This document shows, in pieces, positions 1 through 6,959 of a stretch of DNA of 64,000 nt. Below the pieces are notes generated by a model. It saw nothing but the letters and a program-made list of their open reading frames with translations, was not told the origin of the DNA and searched no databases. The translations under genes and the position numbers were made by a program. This stretch comes from an uncultured Bacteroidota bacterium. Lineage in GTDB: Bacteria > Bacteroidota > Bacteroidia > Chitinophagales > Chitinophagaceae. The DNA lies in contig CAIJFI010000010.1 in the NCBI GenBank assembly GCA_903819975.1, forward strand, positions 1 through 64,000. The letters run 5' to 3'. Position 1 is the stretch's first letter, and each line of letters opens with the position of its first letter.

Positions 1-83
1 CTCAAGCTTCATCAATAAACAAGTAAAAAGTACGCATACTATTATATACATACTTAAAACATTCAATATCAGTACCTATTTGA

Positions 84-137
84 TAATTTTGTAACTTTAA
101 GCGAATCCTCATTATGAGGCTTTATAATCTTATCGCT
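84..137 (+). promoter_or_regulatory. Possible promoter and nested hairpin before the kinase gene
   Basis: TAATTTTG at 84-91 matches the Bacteroidetes -7 box TAnnTTTG, but I see no good -33 TTTG 19-21 bases upstream. Downstream, CCTCAT (107-112) pairs with ATGAGG (114-119), and an outer stem AGCGA (100-104)/TCGCT (133-137) closes one base before the ATG at 139. A folded 5' leader could affect initiation. The rest of bases 1-138 shows no gene. Confidence 0.3.
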
Positions 138-138
138 A

Positions 139-1404
139 ATGCAAGGACCAAATAATTCTATTGACAAGGATAATAGATTTGAAGCGCTATTTAATTCTGC
201 TTCCCTTGGAATTATTGTAGTAGATAAGAATGGCATTATAGTATTGGCAAATCACTTTGCAAATGAATTATTTGCTTACAGTAACAAGTCGATGGTTGGA
301 GAAGTGCTAGAGAAATTAATACCTCAACGTTATCATCACAAGCATGTTGGTTATAGAGAAGGTTATTCTCATGATCCAAAAGCCAGAGGCATGGGAATTG
401 GCATGACCTTGTCTGCAGTTAAAAATGATGGTACAGAATTTCCCGTAGAAGTAAGTTTAGGTCATTTTAATAGAGACAATGAACCTTTCGTCATTGCATA
501 TATCGCTGATATTACAAAACGAAAGCAAAACGAAGAAAAAATTATTCTTCAGCAAGCCGACCTTGAAGCTATTAACGAGGAGATGAAAAAGCTAAATGCG
601 AACTTAGAAGCTAAGGTTAACAAAAGAACCATCGAACTTCAAAGCACATTAAGCGAATTAGAAGCTTCAAAGGAAGAACTAACAATATCTTTAGAAAAAG
701 AAAAAGAAGTAAATGACCTTAAGTCTCGTTTCGTTTCTATGGCTTCACATGAATTTAGAACACCATTAAGTACAATTCTATCTTCAATATCTTTATTGGC
801 AAAATATAGCACTACCGAGGATCAACCCAAACGAGATAAACATATTGACCGTATTAAATCTTCAGTAAAAACACTTACCGATATCCTTAATGAGTTTTTA
901 TCTTTAGGAAGAATAGAAGAAGGCAAGGTAGATGTAAAGCCAGACACTTTTGATTTAACAGAATTTATTAGTGGCATTATTAATGAAATGAATGTTTTAC
1001 TTAAACCTAATCAAAATATACAATACACCCATATTGGCTCTCCTATTACATATTCCGATAGTAATCTTTTAAAACACGTTGTTGTTAACTTACTTTCAAA
1101 TGCCATTAAATTCTCTCCCGAAAATTCAATTATTAATATTGAAAGTAAAATCGAAAACGACATAACCCAACTACAAATAATTGACCAAGGAATTGGAATC
1201 CCTAATAGCGATCAGGTACATTTATTTGAACGTTTCTTTAGGGCAACTAATGTAACTAATATACAAGGAACAGGACTAGGGCTTCATATTGTAGGCCGTT
1301 ACGTAGATTTACTAAAAGGCAACATAAAGTATAGCAGTGAATTAGAAAAAGGAAGTACTTTTACAATCGAATACCCAAGCAAAATCATAAACGATTTCGA
1401 ATAA
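139..1404 (+). CDS. Soluble PAS-domain sensor histidine kinase (FixL-like PAS)
   Basis: A 421-residue histidine kinase without membrane segments, so a cytosolic sensor. Residues about 10-125 form a PAS domain, 127-190 a coiled coil, then HisKA with the H box SHEFRTPLS (phospho-acceptor His204), N box NLLSNAIKF (317-325), G1 DQGIGIP (349-355), F box LFERFF and G2 GTGLGL (377-382). The PAS domain aligns without gaps to my recollection of rhizobial FixL: His69 falls on the FixL haem ligand, while the FixL oxygen-sensing Arg is Met89 here. The same His is also common in PAS domains that bind no haem, so oxygen sensing is only a hypothesis. It lies 12 bases before a response regulator gene and next to the cbb3 oxidase genes, which suggests a two-component pair controlling respiration. 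Confidence 0.9.
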   Translation: MQGPNNSIDKDNRFEALFNSASLGIIVVDKNGIIVLANHFANELFAYSNKSMVGEVLEKLIPQRYHHKHVGYREGYSHDPKARGMGIGMTLSAVKNDGTEFPVEVSLGHFNRDNEPFVIAYIADITKRKQNEEKIILQQADLEAINEEMKKLNANLEAKVNKRTIELQSTLSELEASKEELTISLEKEKEVNDLKSRFVSMASHEFRTPLSTILSSISLLAKYSTTEDQPKRDKHIDRIKSSVKTLTDILNEFLSLGRIEEGKVDVKPDTFDLTEFISGIINEMNVLLKPNQNIQYTHIGSPITYSDSNLLKHVVVNLLSNAIKFSPENSIINIESKIENDITQLQIIDQGIGIPNSDQVHLFERFFRATNVTNIQGTGLGLHIVGRYVDLLKGNIKYSSELEKGSTFTIEYPSKIINDFE

Positions 1405-1416
1405 AATATAGCGCAC

Positions 1417-2475
1417 ATGGAAAAAATATTACTAATAGAAGATAACGAAGCACTAAGAGATAATACAGCCGAAATTCTCGCATTAGCTAATTATGATATT
1501 ACCACTGCCGAAAACGGCAAGATTGGTGTTGAAAAAGCAATTGCAAATCCTCCTGATTTAATTGTCTGCGATATTATGATGCCAGTATTAGATGGGTATG
1601 GTGTGTTTCAGATAATAAGTAAAAACCCCGACTTGCAACATATCCCATTTATCTTTTTAAGTGCAAAAAGTGAGCGCACAGACCTTAGAAAGGGCATGGA
1701 AATGGGTGCAGACGATTATATTACTAAACCATTCTCTGATTCAGAATTAATAAATGCTATTAGAGCACGTTTAGAAAAAGTAAGAATTCACCAAAACCAA
1801 GGCGGTAAAGCAATTGAAACCTGGTACCAAATTATATCTGACCTAGGCAATAAGGATGAAATGCATAAAGCCTTAGAGAATCATGATGTAATTGATTACA
1901 AGAAAAAACAAACAATCTATTCTGAGGGCCAACATCCTAACAAATTATATTATATCCAATCGGGTAAAGTTAAAATATTTAAGACCAGTGACGGTGGTAA
2001 AGAATTAATTATTGGATTATTATCGGCAGGTGATTTTTTTGGACATATCCCACTTATCGAGAACGCTGTATATGAAGAGTTTGCTGAGACATTAGAAGAG
2101 TCTTGTATCAGAGTGATCCCAAGAAAAGAATTTGAGCAGTTGATCACTACTAACCAAGAGATAGCGCTAAAAGTAATTAAGTTATTAGCTAATAATATCG
2201 CAGAGAAAGAACAACAATTAGTAGCGCTTGCCTACCACAGTTTAAGAAAGAGAGTAGCAGACGCACTATTAACGTTGAAAAAGAAATATTCAAAAGAGGA
2301 AGAAGGAAATTTCTCTATGTCTATTTCTAGAGAAGACTTGGCAAATATTGCTGGCACAGCAACGGAAAGCTTAATTAGAACTTTAAGCGACTTTAAGAAC
2401 GAGAAATTGATTGAGATAAAAGACGGGAAAATTACTATACTCGAGGAAAAGAAATTATTAAACTTGTTTAATTAA
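1417..2475 (+). CDS. Response regulator fused to a Crp/Fnr-type transcription factor
   Basis: A 352-residue protein. Residues 1-120 are a receiver domain with acidic pair Glu8/Asp9, phospho-acceptor Asp52 (CDIMMP), Ser82 and Lys104 (TKPF). Residues about 150-260 are a cyclic-nucleotide-binding-type beta roll, and 275-345 a Crp-type winged helix-turn-helix (ISREDLANIAGTATESLIRT). No N-terminal Fnr cysteine cluster is present, so it should not sense oxygen through Fe-S; the signal would come from phosphorylation by the kinase just upstream. This merges in one chain what FixJ and FixK do separately in rhizobia. A role in regulating the neighbouring cbb3 operon is inferred from position. The final codons overlap a long inverted repeat. 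Confidence 0.92.
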   Translation: MEKILLIEDNEALRDNTAEILALANYDITTAENGKIGVEKAIANPPDLIVCDIMMPVLDGYGVFQIISKNPDLQHIPFIFLSAKSERTDLRKGMEMGADDYITKPFSDSELINAIRARLEKVRIHQNQGGKAIETWYQIISDLGNKDEMHKALENHDVIDYKKKQTIYSEGQHPNKLYYIQSGKVKIFKTSDGGKELIIGLLSAGDFFGHIPLIENAVYEEFAETLEESCIRVIPRKEFEQLITTNQEIALKVIKLLANNIAEKEQQLVALAYHSLRKRVADALLTLKKKYSKEEEGNFSMSISREDLANIAGTATESLIRTLSDFKNEKLIEIKDGKITILEEKKLLNLFN

Positions 2476-2491
2476 CAAGTTTAATAATTTC
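2451..2491. terminator. 18-bp inverted repeat between convergent genes
   Basis: Bases 2451-2468 are the exact reverse complement of 2474-2491, with a 5-base centre. The repeat covers the last codons and stop of the response regulator gene and lies between convergent transcripts. It is AT-rich with a short T run, so it could end transcription from both sides, though it lacks the usual GC-rich stem. Confidence 0.5.
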
Positions 2492-2528
2492 GATGTGTAG
2501 ACAAACTATAAGTATTTATTTAATTAAT

Positions 2529-2900
2529 TCAATACAACGCACTCTCGAACTTTTCGTTGGCTATATTTTTCCAGGTAAAAAATTCTGCTTCAATATACCC
2601 TACTTGCTGTTTGTATTTTTTGTACTCAGCAACCATATTAGGATCTATTATATTATTAACAGAACGCTTTGCTTTAACTAGATTTCTTAAACTAACCACA
2701 TCACTTTTCAGTAACTGGATGGCTGTTTCTCTATTTAGTATTTCTTGATGTAAGTCTTCGGCCCAAGCTACTACATCACTCATTACCATATTCTCCAATA
2801 GACTACTAAGCTTTCTCTTAATAAAAGACTGCTCTTCTTGAATAAAATCCATTGTACGAATTAATGACTCTATTTCTTGCAACATGATTTCTTTGTTCAT
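2529..2900 (-). CDS. Conserved hypothetical protein at the end of the cbb3 operon
   Basis: A 123-residue soluble, mostly helical protein rich in Glu, Lys and Gln, with no signal peptide or membrane segment. I do not recognise a family. It starts 6 bases after the SafE-like gene stop, on the same strand, so it is almost certainly the last gene of the cbb3 maturation operon. The start at 2900 gives MNKEIML; Met6 is an alternative. A link to oxidase assembly is guilt by association only. Confidence 0.7.
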   Translation of the reverse strand: MNKEIMLQEIESLIRTMDFIQEEQSFIKRKLSSLLENMVMSDVVAWAEDLHQEILNRETAIQLLKSDVVSLRNLVKAKRSVNNIIDPNMVAEYKKYKQQVGYIEAEFFTWKNIANEKFESALY

Positions 2901-2906
2901 AAAATA

Positions 2907-3620
2907 TTAATTATGACATGAAATCACCTCGGATCCAATTCCAGCAACAGGACTAATATAAGGGATGCCTAAGTTAAGGCCTCTTAATATTAATAGTACC
3001 CCCATACTGAAAATGAATACAGGTAATAACTTCTGTATTTTTCTTCTAAATGTAAATCCCATATACTGTCCTCCTAACGCCACCATTACTAATGCTGGCA
3101 CAGTACCCAATCCAAAGAAAGCCATCAACAGCCCGCCCTGTAAAACATTTTGCGTTGCCATAGCCGAGCTTAATGCTAAATAAATCATGCCACAAGGCAA
3201 CAATCCATTCAACAAGCCTATAAACAAAAATGATATCAAATACTTGCTCCTAAATAATTTACCAAGTGATTTAACTATTACATTATAAAGCGAGCTTAAT
3301 ACTCCCAATTGTATATGTTTAGGCTTTAATATAAATACATATACCACATACAATAACATTGTAATGCCTATCACAATAGATATGTTTTTCTGTAATCCAA
3401 AAATGGGAAATTGACTTCCAAATAACCCAAACAAAATTCCCAAAATAGCATAGCTACTTATCTTACCCACATGATATAAAAACAAAGCAGCCATTTTTTG
3501 AAGATTAGTTTTGTGGGAAATAGGGAGTGCCATCACCAAAGGTCCACACATACCTATGCAATGGACGCTCCCTAGTAGACCCATCAAAAACCCAATCTCA
3601 AAAACACTACTCAAATGCAT
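2907..3620 (-). CDS. Sulfite exporter TauE/SafE-type membrane protein of the cbb3 operon
   Basis: A 237-residue protein with about six hydrophobic segments, of the SafE/UreH-like family found with FixH, FixG and FixI in many cbb3 clusters. The N-terminus carries HCIGMCGP (about residues 20-27), a His/Cys/Met-rich motif in the first membrane segment that could handle copper; a second related segment, GLLPCGM, lies in the middle. It follows ccoH by only 2 bases, consistent with one transcript. The likely job is metal supply or another maturation step for the oxidase, inferred from family and context; the substrate is not evident from sequence. Confidence 0.85.
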   Translation of the reverse strand: MHLSSVFEIGFLMGLLGSVHCIGMCGPLVMALPISHKTNLQKMAALFLYHVGKISSYAILGILFGLFGSQFPIFGLQKNISIVIGITMLLYVVYVFILKPKHIQLGVLSSLYNVIVKSLGKLFRSKYLISFLFIGLLNGLLPCGMIYLALSSAMATQNVLQGGLLMAFFGLGTVPALVMVALGGQYMGFTFRRKIQKLLPVFIFSMGVLLILRGLNLGIPYISPVAGIGSEVISCHN

Positions 3621-3622
3621 TG

Positions 3623-4066
3623 TTAAAAAAATATTTTCTGTTCATAATAATACTGCACACCTTTCATTTCTACATTCAGCTTTAATGTATACGCCCCACT
3701 CATCATTGTTAATAGTTCCATATCAAATTCCCCATTACTACTTGTAAAATTCTTTGATATATCACGTTTCTCGTCAGCTGCATAATAAAGATGTGCGGTA
3801 CCTTTTACAGTAGATTGATGAAAGCCTGCTGGCAATTCAACCACCAAATGACCACCCTTTCTGACTGTTATTAATTCACCGCCTAAATCCTTTGCTTTCT
3901 GAGACGCATCAATTACATTTTGATACTTTAACTCATCGGCATAATAATCCTTTTGTACCAAATCAAATTTTTGTTGCGTTGACTTATAAACAAGGAACAT
4001 AATTCCTAAAACAAACAAGCCATACACTAACAATATTTTATATCCCCAATTAAATTTCATAATCAA
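3623..4066 (-). CDS. ccoH: FixH family cbb3 oxidase assembly protein
   Basis: A 147-residue protein with one N-terminal membrane anchor (about residues 8-26) and a periplasmic beta-rich domain, matching FixH/CcoH in size and layout. Recognisable features are the VYKSTQQKFDLVQKDYYADEL stretch after the anchor, where the FixH family carries a Lys-Asp-Tyr-Tyr motif, and a C-terminal YTLKLNVEMKG strand. FixH takes part in cbb3 assembly together with CcoG, CcoI and CcoS. It lies between ccoG (3 bases upstream) and the SafE-like gene (2 bases downstream). Confidence 0.9.
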   Translation of the reverse strand: MIMKFNWGYKILLVYGLFVLGIMFLVYKSTQQKFDLVQKDYYADELKYQNVIDASQKAKDLGGELITVRKGGHLVVELPAGFHQSTVKGTAHLYYAADEKRDISKNFTSSNGEFDMELLTMMSGAYTLKLNVEMKGVQYYYEQKIFF

Positions 4067-4069
4067 TTT

Positions 4070-5485
4070 TTAAATTGTTGGTCCTAGGAAAGTGGCAGTT
4101 GCAGTTTGTATCTGTTTGCCATCTTCATAAATACCCACTTTAATTTTTGTTTTTCTACTGTGAATCTGTTCTTTTTTAAGTACAATAAAGAAACTTGTTT
4201 GGAAATAAGACTCTTTAGGCACATCAATGGCATTAATCATTTTAATTTCACCCTGAACATTCTCGAGTTTTAATTCTAAATGAATAACCTTTCTTGTTTT
4301 GTTTGCTAGTTTAATATTATAAAGATTACTTATTTTATTACTATCTAATTTTTGATAGGTTTGACCTGGTGTTTTAATAATTCTAGCCGAAACATCTGCT
4401 CTTGTAATTAATAATATTGCCAAGAAAGAAAGTAAAGCTGTCAAAACAATCGTATACAACTTTAAACGCCATGTATATGTTGTCTTTTCCTTTTTAGCCA
4501 AGTTGTTCTCAGATGCATACCTAATCAACCCCTGTGGCTTGCCAACATGATCCATAATTTCATTACAAGCATCAATACAAGCGGTACAGTTAACACATTC
4601 TAATTGTGTGCCATTACGAATATCAATACCCGTTGGACAAACTCTAACACAGGCATGACAGTTTACGCAATCCCCATTACCTTGTTCTGTAGCTTTTCCT
4701 CTTGGTTCTCCACGAACGTAATCATATGCCACTAATATCGAGTTCTTATCTAATAATACACCTTGTAATCTTCCATAAGGACAAACAATAATACATGCTT
4801 GTTCCCTAAACCAGAGGTATACAAAAAAGAACACCATTGTAAATACCACCAATGCGCTAAAAGTTCCAAAATGCACAAATATACCTTCCTGCACCAATTT
4901 ACCTACTTCATCAATACCTATGATATACCCCAAGAAGAAATTGGCTATTAAAAAAGAGAGCATAAAAAACACAATGGTCTTACCCCCTTTCTTTAAAAGC
5001 TTCTCCCCATTCCATGGCATTGCGTTTAAACGCTTTTGTTGGGAAACATCCCCTTCAATAAAGAATTCGATTTTTCTGAAAACCATTTCCATGAATATGG
5101 TCTGCGGGCAAGCCCAACCACACCATAGTCTACCAAATGCAACAGTGAACAGAATAATAAAAACCAAAAATGTTAACAATCCTATGGCAAAAATGAAAAA
5201 GTCCTGAGGCCAAAATATTTTTCCAAATAATATAAACTTACGTTCTAAAATATTAATGAGAAATACTGGCTCTCCACCTATTTTTAAAAAAGGAAGTGTA
5301 AAGAATAATACCAAGTAAAAGTAACTAAAGTAAGATCTTAAATTATACAACTTCCCCTTTGGCTTTTGAGGATGTATATAATTACGATTCCCCTCCTTGC
5401 TAATAGTAGCCACAGAATCTCTAAAGGACTGATCTAACATCCCCTTTTTAAAATCTGCCAACGTCTCTGAATCTTGATTGCTCAT
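4070..5485 (-). CDS. ccoG: Cytochrome c oxidase accessory protein CcoG (FixG, RdxA)
   Basis: A 471-residue membrane-bound ferredoxin-like protein. Membrane helices lie near residues 50-70, 90-115, 160-185, 200-220 and about 345-362. Two 4Fe-4S motifs are plain: CVNCHACVRVCP and CVNCTACIDACN, with further cysteines CGWACP and CIIVCP in or near the membrane region. The C-terminal 100 residues form the periplasmic Ig-like domain typical of CcoG. The family is linked to copper reduction for cbb3 oxidase biogenesis. The gene follows ccoP after an 80-base gap and leads into ccoH. Confidence 0.95.
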   Translation of the reverse strand: MSNQDSETLADFKKGMLDQSFRDSVATISKEGNRNYIHPQKPKGKLYNLRSYFSYFYLVLFFTLPFLKIGGEPVFLINILERKFILFGKIFWPQDFFIFAIGLLTFLVFIILFTVAFGRLWCGWACPQTIFMEMVFRKIEFFIEGDVSQQKRLNAMPWNGEKLLKKGGKTIVFFMLSFLIANFFLGYIIGIDEVGKLVQEGIFVHFGTFSALVVFTMVFFFVYLWFREQACIIVCPYGRLQGVLLDKNSILVAYDYVRGEPRGKATEQGNGDCVNCHACVRVCPTGIDIRNGTQLECVNCTACIDACNEIMDHVGKPQGLIRYASENNLAKKEKTTYTWRLKLYTIVLTALLSFLAILLITRADVSARIIKTPGQTYQKLDSNKISNLYNIKLANKTRKVIHLELKLENVQGEIKMINAIDVPKESYFQTSFFIVLKKEQIHSRKTKIKVGIYEDGKQIQTATATFLGPTI

Positions 5486-5565
5486 TATTTTTTATTTATC
5501 AAACTTTTCATTATTCCCTTTCTCGCTCATATCATTTAAATCATTCCGACACTTACCTTTATTTG

Positions 5566-6744
5566 CTATTTTGTAGCAACTGTACTATCCTTTTTAGACA
5601 CTGCACTTGTACTATCCTTAGCAGCTGCTACTTCCTTAAACAAATCTCCTTGCGGAGCTTTACCATTTGGAGGATTCGTTCCTCTTAAAGTTTTAATATA
5701 ACTCGCTAATTCTTGTATTTGAATTGGAGAATAAGTAGCCTGCCATGACTGCATTCCTTTATCTGGATAACCATACTTAATTGTTTTAAATAAGTCGGCA
5801 ACATTACCTCCATGTAACCAATAATCATCGGTTAGGTTTGGGCCAACCCCTCCCTCTCCTTTAGTACCATGACAAGGCACACATGTTTTTGCAAAAGAAA
5901 CCTGTCCTGCAGCAATACCAGCAGCATCTGCCATTGTCACCGTCTTTTCGTCTACATTGTTTTTCATAGAGGCCAAATAAGCGTCTACTTCATCTTTAGC
6001 AGTTGTCATTTCGGTATTATATTCTTCAATTGGGTTTGGACCATTATGCCATATTTCATACTTTAATAAATATAATACAGCAATAAAAATGGTAATAATA
6101 AACCCATATTTCCACCATGGTGGCAAGGCATTATCCAATTCTTTTATGCCATCATAATCATGATCTAACATCATATCCGCTTCTTGCTCTAACGGCACAG
6201 CTTTTGTTAAGAATTTCTTATCTAAATTATTCCAAGTACGAATTATCCAAGAATCAGTCACTGGCTTACCATTTACTACAATCACCTCCACTGGATGAAT
6301 TACTTTCCAAAGGCTTCTAATAAATAAGACCATCAAGAATACAACCAATAATTCCAATGTCAATACACTTGAAAGCGTCCAGAAAGTCGTAGAAGATAAA
6401 CCACCGTAATAATTTACAGATGGTGCCTTTGCTGTAGTGTCAGCAATTGCAGATTGAGCGCTAGCCGAATTCGCGAAAAGCGAACCCAAAACCACCAAAG
6501 CGAACATCATTATTTTTTTGCCCGACTTAGCTACTTCCACTGCCTTTTTAGCAATCATGGAAAGCACATTTGATAATACAAATATGACAACAACCAATAA
6601 TCCAGCAATTGTGACCATTAAAAACTCTAGGTAATTAGTGGGCGCTTCGGTAGGTGTAGCAGAAGGTGTTGTTCCCTGCGCAAAACTAGCAACAACGCTA
6701 AATAAGGCAATCGTAGCTAGTGTAATATTTTTATATTTAAACAT
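5566..6744 (-). CDS. ccoP: cbb3 oxidase subunit CcoP, single-haem form with extended N-terminus
   Basis: A 392-residue cytochrome c subunit that passes electrons to CcoN. The C-terminal domain has a single haem motif CVPCH (288-292), with Met331 in GMQSW as likely axial ligand; proteobacterial CcoP has two such motifs. The N-terminal 230 residues hold several hydrophobic segments (about 5-22, 40-62, 78-97, 122-145, 212-229). Two of these resemble signal peptides (ending VASFAQG and NSASAQSA), so the real topology or start deserves checking. The C-terminal tail has repeated KDST units, a low-complexity style also seen in the small lipoprotein at 42374-42547. It lies 23 bases after ccoQ. Confidence 0.93.
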   Translation of the reverse strand: MFKYKNITLATIALFSVVASFAQGTTPSATPTEAPTNYLEFLMVTIAGLLVVVIFVLSNVLSMIAKKAVEVAKSGKKIMMFALVVLGSLFANSASAQSAIADTTAKAPSVNYYGGLSSTTFWTLSSVLTLELLVVFLMVLFIRSLWKVIHPVEVIVVNGKPVTDSWIIRTWNNLDKKFLTKAVPLEQEADMMLDHDYDGIKELDNALPPWWKYGFIITIFIAVLYLLKYEIWHNGPNPIEEYNTEMTTAKDEVDAYLASMKNNVDEKTVTMADAAGIAAGQVSFAKTCVPCHGTKGEGGVGPNLTDDYWLHGGNVADLFKTIKYGYPDKGMQSWQATYSPIQIQELASYIKTLRGTNPPNGKAPQGDLFKEVAAAKDSTSAVSKKDSTVATK

Positions 6745-6767
6745 AGTGTCTATTTTAAAGATTTATA

Positions 6768-6935
6768 TTATTGTTCTAGTGGTAGATTTTTAATTTCGTC
6801 AACCTCATTTTTATCCATCACTTTCACATACCATAATACGCCAACAAAGAATGCAACAAATACTAATAAGGAGAAGATGGGATAAAAATTAATATCCTGC
6901 ATGGTCTCTGTGTATTTTTTTATAAAACTGAACAT
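6768..6935 (-). CDS. ccoQ: cbb3 oxidase subunit CcoQ
   Basis: A 55-residue protein with one membrane helix (about residues 18-38, YPIFSLLVFVAFFVGVLWYV) and a charged tail KVMDKNEVDEIK. Size, single helix and position between ccoNO and ccoP are those of CcoQ, which stabilises the cbb3 complex. The start is ATG at 6935 and the stop at 6768-6770. It begins 24 bases after the ccoNO stop. Confidence 0.88.
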   Translation of the reverse strand: MFSFIKKYTETMQDINFYPIFSLLVFVAFFVGVLWYVKVMDKNEVDEIKNLPLEQ

Positions 6936-6959
6936 GATTTTGTTATTTAATTATGAACG

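Noticed and set aside
2493..2748. Plus-strand open frames overlapping the 123-residue gene
   Set aside because: Antisense shadows; the minus-strand frame fits the operon spacing and has a normal protein composition.
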